DNA of 64,000 nt, taken from NCBI GenBank assembly GCA_046303515.1, contig JBKCGI010000115.1, forward strand, positions 8,449 through 72,448. Direction: 5' to 3'. Made by a program: the position numbers and the translations under genes. Positions 7,850 through 16,636 of this stretch are shown here, in pieces (positions within the stretch are counted from its first letter, which is position 1; each line of letters begins with the position of its first letter). The notes under the pieces are model-generated. The model ran no database searches. It worked only from the letters and a program-made list of their open reading frames with translations, and had not been told where the DNA came from. The DNA is from M2408 sp046303515. Its GTDB lineage: Bacteria > Bacteroidota > Bacteroidia > Flavobacteriales_D > Crocinitomicaceae.

Positions 7850-10150
7850 CTAATTTTTAAACTCTTCAAGAGCAATCGAAGTAGCCCCAACCACAATTTT
7901 CACTTTAGCAATTTCTGAATTCAATTTGTCGATAACCAATTTGGCTTCTTCACGACTTAAATATTTTCCAGCATATACATTTAATTCTTCTTTCAATTTC
8001 ATCAAAATAGAGTAGGAGCGATAAGCGCTTAAAACTTGGTTTTTGGTCAGTTTGTAATCCTCCATTTTGGAAAGAATTGTTTTGTTGCTGATATTTAAAC
8101 CACTGGAAACAGGGTCGGTATATGAATTGATTTCAAATATAACACCACGATTGAGTTTGATCAATACCTCCGATTTTCTCAAACGAGCAAAAGTGGAGTC
8201 TGAGCGCATATCAATTCTTTCTTCAACTGTATTTCCTGGGTAAGCAGAAAGTTCAAGTGCTTTTGGATCTGTTTGCTTGACAACTCTTGTGCCGTCCCAA
8301 ACCCCCATTCCTTCACCACGAACAATTAGTTCAAATGGATTTTTTTTCACCATCAAAGCCTCGTAAAATTGACGTAAAGCGACACTGTCATTTTCAGTCA
8401 ATAAGCGCTGTTTTAAATCCCATTTATCAGAAGCAAATACATCTTCTAAATGAATTTGTAAACGTGCGTCAAAAGTCGGTTTAGCATCTACAACATTCAC
8501 GTGTAGCATTACCTCATCTGCTATGTCAGAAAGTCCATTGGCAGGAATCGAAAGTAATTTCACTTCAAAAAGTTCTTTTTCTTTTGTTGCAGGAAAAGTA
8601 AACTCTTGAGTATAAATATCGAAAGTAGCAGAATCTTTAAAGGTGTAAAAACCATCTTTTTCAGTAAATTCTGCCCATTTGTAGCCCATCAATTGTTTGT
8701 AATAATCCAAACGACGTTGGTATTTTGCTCGTGTATCAATTACTTCTTGCTTCTGAATTTTCAACTCTTCAACTTTGCGTTTGTAAAATTCATATTCTTG
8801 ATATAAATCGACAATCGTTTGTTGGTTTTTCTTGCGTGTTTTTTTACTTGATACAGTTGTTGGTTGATAGTTCCCTGTTCCTCCTGTTCCTTTTCTGTGA
8901 TGTTTTCTACGAGCTCTTTTTACTTTTCGAGAGGAATTCTTTTTAGTAGAAATTGGAGTATATCCCATGTCAGAATAATTTTTCTCCTTTTTTTCAATTT
9001 CCATTTCGGTGTCATCACGTTTTTTGGTGTTGTAATCAATTTGATAATCAAAACCTTTCTTTCCGTGAATCATTTCATCTAATTTGGCAATATGCTTGAA
9101 CTCCAAATCGTTGATGACCGCTTGGAAGGTTGTTCCGGAAGAAAAAGTGGAATCTGGACTTAAAAAGCGCGTTTCTTCTGAACCAAAAAGATGATAGGAT
9201 ATTCCATTTTTTTCTATAACAACTGTTGTTTGTTTTGAAGCATTATACCCCCAAACATCGCAGTGAATATTAGTCATACGGTTGTTTCCTGGTGTTTCAA
9301 AATCTAAAACAGGATATCTTAATGGATCTAAAGCAGCTTTTGTCTTTTTGTCGCCTGGTTTGATTTCGATTTGGTATGGAAAAAGTCCAACAGCTTTAGG
9401 TAAACCTTTGTTCCATTTACCTTTTTCGTCTTTTTCTCGTTCCTCTAATAATCCAGTGGTTGCACTTCCATCTCCAGCAGCAACTAGTGCGTTTTTAAAT
9501 AAAACGGCTTCACCTCCTAAAAGGTAATAAAATTGTTCGGCGCGTTGTTCAACATATTTATTTACAGCAGTATTTAAAGCATCTAAGGTGAGTTTTTGAT
9601 CATCCAAATCTAAAAAATGGTAAGTCGATATTATTTCTTTTTTATCGTTAAAACTTAAAGTTGGGTTGAGTAGTTGGTGCAGTTTTGGATGAGGAATCTC
9701 TTCTCCATTCTCTATTTTGAAAGCTGTTTTTGGGAGTAAAGGAATTAAAATATTTTCAAAAGTGAGGTACTGAGTCAAGAATGGCTGCAACTCCTTTTCA
9801 CCTTGTCTTTTTGCGTGTAAAATTTTATTTAGTTCCCATAGCGCTACTTTATTTGTAGCTTCAGCAATTATTCCTTTTGGTGATTTAGCAATTTCAGTTG
9901 TTCTGATAAACAACATTTCAGGATTGTTGATGATTATTGCTTCTATGGAATCATAATTCAAATCTTTGTTGCCAAAACGAATTACGGGACCTTTGTATTC
10001 AAAGTAGCGACCAATATTGGTATCTAAAATCGGACTTTTTTTAACGATATGAAAAAAATATGCTTTTTCAACAGGTGACAATGAAGCTTGATCCTGCGAG
10101 AAGGATTTAAAAGCAATAAACAAGAAAAATAAAGGTAAAATTCGAATCAT
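7850..10150 (-). CDS. Secreted protein of unknown function with basic linker and coiled coil
   Basis: 766 aa, not recognised as a known family. An N-terminal signal peptide (MIRILPLFFLFIAFKSFSQ, cut after the Gln typical of this lineage) points to export. The N-terminal ~390 residues look globular. About residues 400-440 are strongly basic and low-complexity (KKNSSRKVKRARRKHHRKG), followed by a charged helical stretch at about 445-485 (EYEFYKRKVEELKIQKQEV) that may form a coiled coil, then another mixed domain to the end. There is no C-terminal T9SS domain. The arrangement could suit a structural or surface-bound protein, but that is only a guess. The small membrane gene downstream is probably in the same operon. 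Confidence 0.75.
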   Translation of the reverse strand: MIRILPLFFLFIAFKSFSQDQASLSPVEKAYFFHIVKKSPILDTNIGRYFEYKGPVIRFGNKDLNYDSIEAIIINNPEMLFIRTTEIAKSPKGIIAEATNKVALWELNKILHAKRQGEKELQPFLTQYLTFENILIPLLPKTAFKIENGEEIPHPKLHQLLNPTLSFNDKKEIISTYHFLDLDDQKLTLDALNTAVNKYVEQRAEQFYYLLGGEAVLFKNALVAAGDGSATTGLLEEREKDEKGKWNKGLPKAVGLFPYQIEIKPGDKKTKAALDPLRYPVLDFETPGNNRMTNIHCDVWGYNASKQTTVVIEKNGISYHLFGSEETRFLSPDSTFSSGTTFQAVINDLEFKHIAKLDEMIHGKKGFDYQIDYNTKKRDDTEMEIEKKEKNYSDMGYTPISTKKNSSRKVKRARRKHHRKGTGGTGNYQPTTVSSKKTRKKNQQTIVDLYQEYEFYKRKVEELKIQKQEVIDTRAKYQRRLDYYKQLMGYKWAEFTEKDGFYTFKDSATFDIYTQEFTFPATKEKELFEVKLLSIPANGLSDIADEVMLHVNVVDAKPTFDARLQIHLEDVFASDKWDLKQRLLTENDSVALRQFYEALMVKKNPFELIVRGEGMGVWDGTRVVKQTDPKALELSAYPGNTVEERIDMRSDSTFARLRKSEVLIKLNRGVIFEINSYTDPVSSGLNISNKTILSKMEDYKLTKNQVLSAYRSYSILMKLKEELNVYAGKYLSREEAKLVIDKLNSEIAKVKIVVGATSIALEEFKN

Positions 10151-10225
10151 GCAGTAAAATTAAAACATTTAAGTAATAATACACAAGTGAAAAAAAGTTA
10201 CAATCAACAAGCGATTTTTGATAAA

Positions 10226-10258
10226 CAAAAAAAAGCCGCACTTAATAAGTTACGGCCT
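10226..10258 (-). terminator. Intrinsic terminator of the T9SS-domain gene
   Basis: On the minus strand GCCGTAACTT-ATTA-AAGTGCGGC forms a stem with a small internal bulge and is followed directly by a run of eight T. It starts about 20 bp after the stop of the gene ending at 10280. Confidence 0.8.
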
Positions 10259-10279
10259 TCTCGTTTTGAGCAATAATGC

Positions 10280-11281
10280 TTAGTTCTTCATGAATTTTTG
10301 AACAGTTTTAGCACCATTTTTTTCCACTTCTAAAAGGTAAACTCCAGAAGTTAAGTTTTGGGTATTAATTGTAGTGTTTTTAGTTGTAAGAATAGTTTTT
10401 CCAGCTAAATCCATAACTGAAAAATTTTCGCTGCCATCAAATGAATCGGCAGAAACAGTAATTTCAGTAGAACTTGGATTTGGGTAAATTGTAAAATTAG
10501 ATTTATTGTTTTCATTAACTGAAACAAAGAACGTTGGATCAACTGAATTTAATAAAAATTTCAAAGAAGTAGCTTGTGAACCATTTAAGAAAATTTTTAC
10601 GTTTGTAAATGATAACAAAGGTAAATTAGAAGTTGAAAAGTCAAAATAATCAAATTGATCAATTTTTAAAATTACCGCCCCTAACAATGAAGTTCCATTC
10701 AATTCTGTATATAAATGATGTCTCTGAACATTTGTTTTAGTGATTGATGGACTTAGTTTTAATGTTCCAACTGCATCAAAAGTTGAAACAGAAGTTCCAG
10801 AACAAGCTGGGTTAATAACTCCAGTTCCAGTTAATGTTCCAGAAAAAATATCATTAAGAGTTTGACCCATTGTAAAATCATAATTCATGATATTCATGTT
10901 GTCTCCAGCACTAAAATTAGCGATAACAGCTCCTAATGTTTGATCATTAAACTGAAATCCTTCAGAAGAACGATTTGTACCATCAGTTAATAGGTAGGTG
11001 TCTAAGATTCCTTGGATACTCACAATTTTATTGGCATTTGGAAAACTTGAGTTTGCATTTGCTGTAATTTGGTAAGTTCTATTTGGATTTGGCATTTTGT
11101 AATACATCGAATAATCCCAGTTAACACCATTTCCAGTAACTGCAGCTAAAGTTGGAGCAGCTGAATCACACAAATACATTGTTTGAGTTTCCCCAATAGC
11201 ATATTCGTTGGCAGAGGTAAAAGATTGTCCAAAGGCAACTCCAGACAATAAGGATAAGGATAATAGTAATTTTTTATTCAT
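10280..11281 (-). CDS. T9SS type A sorting domain-containing secreted protein
   Basis: 333 aa from the ATG at 11281, which begins a clear signal peptide (MNKKLLLSLSLLSGVAFGQ). The last ~75 residues form a Por/T9SS sorting domain: FTIYPNPSSTEITVSA, MDLAGKTIL, LTSGVYLLEVEKNG and QKFMKN, so the protein is secreted or anchored on the surface by the type IX system. The middle is not recognised. The upstream ATG at 11326 is rejected because it would add a leader before the signal peptide and cover the promoter motif at 11297-11304. Confidence 0.9.
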   Translation of the reverse strand: MNKKLLLSLSLLSGVAFGQSFTSANEYAIGETQTMYLCDSAAPTLAAVTGNGVNWDYSMYYKMPNPNRTYQITANANSSFPNANKIVSIQGILDTYLLTDGTNRSSEGFQFNDQTLGAVIANFSAGDNMNIMNYDFTMGQTLNDIFSGTLTGTGVINPACSGTSVSTFDAVGTLKLSPSITKTNVQRHHLYTELNGTSLLGAVILKIDQFDYFDFSTSNLPLLSFTNVKIFLNGSQATSLKFLLNSVDPTFFVSVNENNKSNFTIYPNPSSTEITVSADSFDGSENFSVMDLAGKTILTTKNTTINTQNLTSGVYLLEVEKNGAKTVQKFMKN

Positions 11282-11296
11282 AATTTTTATTTTTTT

Positions 11297-11304
11297 CAAA
11301 GTTA
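11297..11304 (-). promoter_or_regulatory. Putative -7 promoter element
   Basis: TAACTTTG on the minus strand fits TAnnTTTG, 15 bp before the start codon at 11281. No good -33 TTTG is visible upstream. Confidence 0.4.
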
Positions 11305-11365
11305 AAAACATTTTAATTAAAAGCATGTTAAGTTAAAATTATTCGAACATTAACAACTAAATAAT

Positions 11366-11373
11366 TACTTTTG
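11366..11373 (+). promoter_or_regulatory. Putative -7 promoter element for the MMPL gene
   Basis: TACTTTTG fits the Bacteroidota TAnnTTTG consensus and lies 26 bp before the ATG at 11400. The expected -33 position holds only a weak TTCG at 11343-11346. Confidence 0.45.
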
Positions 11374-11399
11374 CACCTTAATAACGAACAAAAAATAAA

Positions 11400-13667
11400 A
11401 TGGTTGGAGAAAAGTACTTTAAAAAATTTGCAAAACCTGTATTTATTTTCATACTATTAATTACAATCGCTTTAGGGGCATTGATTCCAAGTATAAGGTT
11501 TGACTACGATTTTGAGAAATTTTTTTCTACTAAAGATCCCGAAACAGTTTATTATTTCAAACACCGAGAAATTTATCAGTCTGATAATGACTTCTTATTG
11601 ATTGCCATAGAAAGAAATAAAGGTGTTTTTAATAAAAAATTTTTAAATCAAGTTGACAAACTCACAAAGGATGTTGAGAAATTGAAATACGTATCTTTTG
11701 TGCGTTCAATTACAACTGAAAAAGAATTATTTCTTTTAACTGGAGGTTTTATTGGACGCAAACCATATTACGATAATACAAAAAAATCTCTCAAGGAAGA
11801 TTCTACCAGAATATACAAGCATAAAGAATTAATCAATAATTTAATTGCGAAAGATGGAAAATCTCTATGTATTTTTATCAAACATGAAGATTTTTTACCA
11901 GGTAAAAAAAGCACCGTACTTATCGATCAAATTCAGAAGAAAATTAAAAAATATTCTTTCGAAAAAACAAGGATTGCTGGTAGAACAATAGCTCAGAAAT
12001 TCTTTATAGGTAAGATGACAAGTGAGTTGATATTGTTTTTCTTTCTTAGTCTAGTTTTAATTGTTGTTTTTTTATGGGTCACTTTTAAAAGTTTCTGGGG
12101 CTTACTTGTTCCCCAGTCGGTCTTAGTTTTATCGCTCATTTGGGTCTTGGGATTCATGGTGATTTTTGGTCAACCAATAAATGTCCTATTGTCAATTTTG
12201 CCACTTATCATGTTCGTGGTTACAATGTCTTATGTCATTCATTTGGTTTCGAGGTATTTACACTTTTTACGAACAGGTTTAAGTAAGTACGATGCAATTA
12301 CACAGGCTGTTAAAGAAGTTGGTGTTGCACTTTTCTTAAATTCATTTACAACCGCTGTTGGATTCATCGCCTTAGTGATAATTGATGTAATTCCTATTCA
12401 AGAATTTGGAGTTGTAACAGGTATTGGTGTGGTCATCGCTTTCGTTATTACGATGTTTGTGATGCCTGTAACATTGTACATTTTTCCTTCTCCAAAAAAA
12501 ATAATTGAAACAAAAGACACGCCATTTTGGAATAATTTACTTTCAAACATGTTTGTATTTATTCTGAAACGAAGAAAAATAATATTAGTGTTTTTTGCTG
12601 TTATAACTGTAATTTTTGGATTTTTAACCTTTAGGTTGGAAACAAACAACTACATGTTAGATGATTTGAGACCCAGCGAACCCATCAAACAGGATTTTAA
12701 TTTCTTAGATAAAAATTATGGTGGAATTAGACCATTAGAGTTTGCTGTTCATGTCAAAGGAGATCGAGATTGCTGGGACAAAGACGTTTTGATTGAAATG
12801 AATAAAATAGAAGATTATTTGGAGAAAAAATACAAAGCCAAAATCAATATTTCACTTGTTTCTTTTTTGAAAGTATTAAACCAATCTTCACATTTAGGAA
12901 ATCCTGCATTTTATGAATTGCCAGATTCCCAGCGTGGGATTAATAAATTACGTCGACCATTAAAATTTGCAGAACAAGGAGAGTTGATTAAAGTCGTAAT
13001 GGATTCTACTGAAAAAAATATGCGCATTAGTGCCAATATTCCAGATTGGGGGAAAATAAGAGTGCAAGAAGAAAATGCGAAGTTTAATCGTTTTTTCAAA
13101 AACAACATCGATTCAAGTTTAATTAGTATCAAATACACCGGTACTGCTCATCTTTTGGACAAAAGTATGGGTGATTTGTCAACAAAACTAGTTGAAGGTA
13201 TCTTGCTTTCGATTGCATTAATTATCGTGATGATGTTAATTGTATACCGTTCATTTAAATTGGTGCTTTTGGCGGTAATTCCAAACGTTGTTCCTTTGGT
13301 TGTTTTAAGCGGCATGATGGGCTTGATGGATGTAAATTTAAAAATTTCAACAGCAATCATTTATACAATTTCACTTGGAATTGCCTTTGACGATACCATA
13401 CAGTTTTTATCCAAATTAAAAATCGAATTAAACAAAGGTGTACCAAAAATTCAAGCAATGAAATCTGCTTACCTTATTACTGGAAAGGCAATGATTCTTA
13501 GTTCTTTGTTGGTTTGTACAGGGTTTTTAACCATGTTGTTTTCAAGTTTCCAAGGCACTTTTATAACAGGTTTTATGATAAGTTTAACTTTAATGGTTGC
13601 ACTTGTTTCCGATATGATTTTGTCACCAGTTTTATTGATGATGTTCTATCATCCGAAAAGAAAATAG
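11400..13667 (+). CDS. RND superfamily exporter, MMPL family
   Basis: 755 aa with the duplicated layout of MMPL/RND proteins: a helix at about residues 15-30, a periplasmic domain to about 205, a helix bundle at about 205-365 (ELILFFFLSLVLIVVFLWVTF, then FLNSFTTAVGFIALV), a second helix at about 390-410, a second periplasmic domain, and a second bundle ending near the C-terminus. The bundles resemble sterol-sensing domains. Such proteins use proton motive force to move lipids or other hydrophobic compounds. GIAFDDTIQFL carries acidic residues of the expected transmembrane relay. It is probably a single-gene unit, divergent from the T9SS gene, with a terminator at 13772-13808. The substrate is unknown. 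Confidence 0.9.
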   Translation: MVGEKYFKKFAKPVFIFILLITIALGALIPSIRFDYDFEKFFSTKDPETVYYFKHREIYQSDNDFLLIAIERNKGVFNKKFLNQVDKLTKDVEKLKYVSFVRSITTEKELFLLTGGFIGRKPYYDNTKKSLKEDSTRIYKHKELINNLIAKDGKSLCIFIKHEDFLPGKKSTVLIDQIQKKIKKYSFEKTRIAGRTIAQKFFIGKMTSELILFFFLSLVLIVVFLWVTFKSFWGLLVPQSVLVLSLIWVLGFMVIFGQPINVLLSILPLIMFVVTMSYVIHLVSRYLHFLRTGLSKYDAITQAVKEVGVALFLNSFTTAVGFIALVIIDVIPIQEFGVVTGIGVVIAFVITMFVMPVTLYIFPSPKKIIETKDTPFWNNLLSNMFVFILKRRKIILVFFAVITVIFGFLTFRLETNNYMLDDLRPSEPIKQDFNFLDKNYGGIRPLEFAVHVKGDRDCWDKDVLIEMNKIEDYLEKKYKAKINISLVSFLKVLNQSSHLGNPAFYELPDSQRGINKLRRPLKFAEQGELIKVVMDSTEKNMRISANIPDWGKIRVQEENAKFNRFFKNNIDSSLISIKYTGTAHLLDKSMGDLSTKLVEGILLSIALIIVMMLIVYRSFKLVLLAVIPNVVPLVVLSGMMGLMDVNLKISTAIIYTISLGIAFDDTIQFLSKLKIELNKGVPKIQAMKSAYLITGKAMILSSLLVCTGFLTMLFSSFQGTFITGFMISLTLMVALVSDMILSPVLLMMFYHPKRK

Positions 13668-13743
13668 TTTCAAATTATTATAAAAAACGTTATGTTTTCT
13701 ATATGTTCTATGTGGTTCAAATGGAAAAGTAAGAATATGAAAA

Positions 13744-13760
13744 CTATGGAACTATGTGTT
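13744..13760. repeat. Interspersed repeat, CTATGTG family
   Basis: CTATGGAACTATGTGTT matches CTATGTGCCTATGTGTT at 2412-2428 at most positions; partial copies (TATGTTCTATGTGG) lie at about 13702-13716. It occupies the spacer between the MMPL gene and its terminator. Confidence 0.45.
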
Positions 13761-13771
13761 TAATATTTCAC

Positions 13772-13808
13772 AAAAAAAAACGCTCCGAATTCGAAGCGTT
13801 TTTTTTAT
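13772..13808. terminator. Bidirectional intrinsic terminator
   Basis: AACGCTCCG-AATT-CGAAGCGTT (one mismatch) is flanked by nine A on the left and eight T on the right, so it can end transcription of both convergent genes, MMPL and dnaJ. Its right edge touches the dnaJ stop codon. Confidence 0.85.
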
Positions 13809-14923
13809 TATTGAAACATATCCTTTACCCTTTGAAAAAAGCCTTTGGCATTTCCATCTGGATTCGGTTTGAAATTTTCACTATTTCTTAATTTTTCAAG
13901 AATTTCTCGTTCTTCTTTAGAAACTTTTGTCGGTGTCCAAACATTGATGTGAACCATTAAATCTCCATGGCCATATCCTTGTAAAACTGGTAAACCTTTT
14001 CCCTTCAAACGTAACATTTTTCCGCTTTGAGTTCCAGGTTCAACTTTAATTTTTGCTTTTCCGTTTATTGTAGGTATTTCGATACTCTCACCTAAAATAG
14101 CATCAACAAAGTTCACAAAAGCCTCATAATGCAAGTTTTCTGAATCTCTTCTTAAATGTTCATGTTGAATTTCTTCAATAACAACAATTAAATCTCCAGC
14201 AACTCCGTTGAAAGGTCCTGCATTTCCGCGACCTGTAACGCTCAATTGCATGCCGTCCTCAACTCCAGCAGGAATATCAATTTCGATAACTTCTTCCTGA
14301 CGTTTTAAACCATGATTATCTGCATCAGCTGGTTTTTTGTCGATCATTTTCCCAGCACCTTGACAATTATTACAAGTAGATTGGGTTTGCATAGCACCTA
14401 AAAAAGTCTGTGTCACACGAGTTACCCTGCCAGTTCCATTACAAGCTTGACAAGTTTTATAGGTTACTCCTTCAGCGTTTACTAATTTGTTGACTTTAAT
14501 TTTTTTCTTAACTCCTTCAGCGATTTCTTCCAGGGTTAATTTCATCTTTACGCGCAAATTTGTTCCTCTTACTGAGCGAGATCCACTTCCGCCACGAGAT
14601 CCGCCAAAAGAACCTCCGAAAGCTCCTCCAAATATATCACCGAAATTACTGAATATGTCATCCATATTCATTCCGCCGCCTCCAAAACCGCCTTGTCCCA
14701 TTCCAGCATGACCATATTGGTCGTAACGTTGACGTTTTTCGGCATTGCTTAAAATTTCGTAGGCTTCTGCAGCTTCCTTAAATTTTTCTTCAGCCCCTTT
14801 ATCATCTGGATTTTTATCAGGGTGATATTGCAAAGCTAATTTACGATATGCTTTTTTAATTTCAGCCTCAGATGCATTTTTGGCTAAACCAAGAACCTCG
14901 TAATAATCTCTTTTTTGACTCAT
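13808..14923 (-). CDS. dnaJ: Molecular chaperone DnaJ (Hsp40)
   Basis: 371 aa. The J domain (residues 1-70) carries the HPD motif (LALQYHPDKNP) that stimulates DnaK ATPase, followed by a Gly/Phe-rich linker (about 75-115) and the two C-terminal substrate-binding beta domains. The zinc-finger region is reduced: only two CxxCxGxG motifs (CQACNGTG and CNNCQGAG) instead of the usual four, giving one zinc centre. I recall the same in Flavobacterium DnaJ proteins. It lies 106 bp downstream of grpE on the same strand, the usual grpE-dnaJ order. Confidence 0.97.
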   Translation of the reverse strand: MSQKRDYYEVLGLAKNASEAEIKKAYRKLALQYHPDKNPDDKGAEEKFKEAAEAYEILSNAEKRQRYDQYGHAGMGQGGFGGGGMNMDDIFSNFGDIFGGAFGGSFGGSRGGSGSRSVRGTNLRVKMKLTLEEIAEGVKKKIKVNKLVNAEGVTYKTCQACNGTGRVTRVTQTFLGAMQTQSTCNNCQGAGKMIDKKPADADNHGLKRQEEVIEIDIPAGVEDGMQLSVTGRGNAGPFNGVAGDLIVVIEEIQHEHLRRDSENLHYEAFVNFVDAILGESIEIPTINGKAKIKVEPGTQSGKMLRLKGKGLPVLQGYGHGDLMVHINVWTPTKVSKEEREILEKLRNSENFKPNPDGNAKGFFQRVKDMFQ

Positions 14924-15029
14924 TTTTCTTTTGATTTTTCGATTTTTAGATTCCTCGATTTTAGGATTTGCGACAAATTTGTTTTGAAATCCAGTTTTCT
15001 AATAATCTAGCAATCTAATATTCGATATT

Positions 15030-15596
15030 TTATTGTCCAACTACAACTTTCGCGTAGCGAATAACTTTCTCATTCAAATAATAACCTTTTTCAACATCCT
15101 CAACAATTTTTCCTTTTAAATCTTCGGTTGGAGCAGGAATATTTACAATTGCTTCGTGCAACTCGCTATCAAAAACTTGACCTTTTGCTTCCATTGCTTT
15201 CAAGCCTTTAGCTTCCAGACTAGATTTGAACTTGTTATAGATTAAATGAAAACCTTCCTTTAAAATAGTAACATCTTCGGAGTTTTCGTTGTTCGTGATA
15301 GCTCTTTCAAAATCATCTAAAACAGGAATTAAATCTTTTAAAACACCAGAACTAGCTGTGCTAATCAATTCTAACTTTTCCTTATTCGTTCTTTTTCTAT
15401 AATTGTCGAATTCAGAATAAAGTCGGATAAAACGGTCATTCAAATCAGCATATTTATCTTCCAAAGTAGGCTCACTAGATTCTGTTTTCACTTCACTTTC
15501 AGATGCTTCAGCTTGATTTTCAGAAGTGTTTTCTGTATTTTCCGCATTTGCATTGATCTCTTTTTCTAAATCTTCCTGTGCTTTATTTTTGTCCAT
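15030..15596 (-). CDS. grpE: Nucleotide exchange factor GrpE
   Basis: 188 aa from the ATG at 15596 (MDKNKAQEDLEKEINANAEN). The acidic, disordered N-terminus, the long coiled-coil helix (LEDKYADLNDRFIRLYSEFD) and the C-terminal beta-wing domain ending in GYYLNEKVIRYAKVVVGQ are all typical. GrpE releases ADP from DnaK and works with the DnaJ encoded just downstream. The longer ATG at 15713 is rejected because it would place the promoter at 15631-15662 within the gene. Confidence 0.95.
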   Translation of the reverse strand: MDKNKAQEDLEKEINANAENTENTSENQAEASESEVKTESSEPTLEDKYADLNDRFIRLYSEFDNYRKRTNKEKLELISTASSGVLKDLIPVLDDFERAITNNENSEDVTILKEGFHLIYNKFKSSLEAKGLKAMEAKGQVFDSELHEAIVNIPAPTEDLKGKIVEDVEKGYYLNEKVIRYAKVVVGQ

Positions 15597-15630
15597 TTCT
15601 TTCGTTTTATTACTATTGCCGATCTTACGA

Positions 15631-15662
15631 CAAAGATATTGCCATTTTTGATTTATAGACAA
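15631..15662 (-). promoter_or_regulatory. Promoter of the grpE-dnaJ unit
   Basis: Minus-strand TATCTTTG at 15631-15638 (consensus TAnnTTTG) with a TTG at 15660-15662 about 21 bases upstream as a partial -33 element. It ends 34 bp before the grpE start. No CIRCE-type inverted repeat is visible. Confidence 0.5.
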
Positions 15663-15772
15663 GTTGTCAGTTGTTTCCATGTAGAGTGTTGAAAAAATGT
15701 CAGTAAAAAACATGAATATTTGTCTCTAAAATATATTTTTGAAGTATAGTTTACAACTCCCGAAAATTTATT

Positions 15773-15780
15773 TAACTTTG
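15773..15780 (+). promoter_or_regulatory. Putative -7 promoter element
   Basis: TAACTTTG fits TAnnTTTG, 22 bp before the PASTA gene start at 15803. A TTTG at 15738-15741 is too far upstream to be a standard -33 element. Confidence 0.4.
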
Positions 15781-15802
15781 TGAAGATTTTGTAAATTTAC
15801 AC

Positions 15803-16621
15803 ATGGAATTTTTAAAAAAATTAAGAGTCTTTATTTGGTCCAAACACTTTCTGAAACATGCAGGATTAATTTTGTTAGCTAATTTTGTAATTATCTTTAT
15901 TGTAATTTACATTTTAGATTGGACAACCAATCACGGTGAAAAAATTAAAGTTCCTAATTTACATGGTCAGAATGTAAAAAATATTCAAGCTACCTTAGAT
16001 GAATTAGGCTTGACTTATGAAATTTTAGATTCTGTTTATTACCCAAATAAACCAGAAGGTACAATTGTTTCCCAAGATCCACGGCCTACAGACTCAACTG
16101 ACGTTTTTGTAAAATCTGGCCGTATAATTAAAATTCGTGTTTCTAAAAAGACAAATTTGGTCGAAATGCCTAGTTTGTTAGATAAATCAGAACGTTTTGC
16201 ACAAAGTGTTTTGAAAAATAGAGGATTAAAATATCAAATTCAATACAAGCCAACATCAGAAGCCGATGGAGCTGTACTAGAACAAAAATACAAAGGAAGA
16301 GATATTGAAGAAGGAGCAAGAGTGCCAGTCGGTGCAACCATTCTTCTAATTGTGGGTCGAAATGAAGCTGGTGCACCAGTGCAAATTCCAAATTTATTGG
16401 GCTTAACAATAAGTGAGGTAAAAGTACGTTTAGCAAGTATGTCTTCTGTAAATTTATTCGAAACATATTTGAATTGTGCCAATGGTGCAGATAGTTCTGC
16501 TGCTAGGGTGAGTAGCCAATCTCCAGAGTTTATTGAGGGAGTTTTAAGTCCGTCAAACACAACTGTTACAATTCAATTAGATAAAAATTACACAGGTAAT
16601 CCGCCTGAAGGAGGACTTTAA
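15803..16621 (+). CDS. PASTA domain-containing membrane protein
   Basis: 272 aa. A short basic cytoplasmic end and one membrane helix (about residues 22-42) are followed by three extracytoplasmic PASTA domains of about 70 residues each (IKVPNLHGQNVKNIQATLDELGL; VEMPSLLDKSERFAQSVLKNRGL; VQIPNLLGLTISEVKVRLASM). PASTA domains bind peptidoglycan or muropeptides in other bacteria. Unlike PASTA kinases there is no kinase domain. It starts a three-gene run with a T9SS-secreted protein and a pseudouridine synthase, spaced 15 bp and then overlapping by 1 bp. A link to cell-wall sensing is inference. Confidence 0.88.
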   Translation: MEFLKKLRVFIWSKHFLKHAGLILLANFVIIFIVIYILDWTTNHGEKIKVPNLHGQNVKNIQATLDELGLTYEILDSVYYPNKPEGTIVSQDPRPTDSTDVFVKSGRIIKIRVSKKTNLVEMPSLLDKSERFAQSVLKNRGLKYQIQYKPTSEADGAVLEQKYKGRDIEEGARVPVGATILLIVGRNEAGAPVQIPNLLGLTISEVKVRLASMSSVNLFETYLNCANGADSSAARVSSQSPEFIEGVLSPSNTTVTIQLDKNYTGNPPEGGL

Positions 16622-16636
16622 GCTTAAATTTATTTT

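Noticed and set aside
9282..9527. 81-residue open frame on the plus strand
   Set aside because: It is antisense to the 766-aa secreted protein gene and has no promoter or family features.
15597..15713. 39-residue extension of GrpE
   Set aside because: It contains the promoter motif and has no similarity to GrpE.
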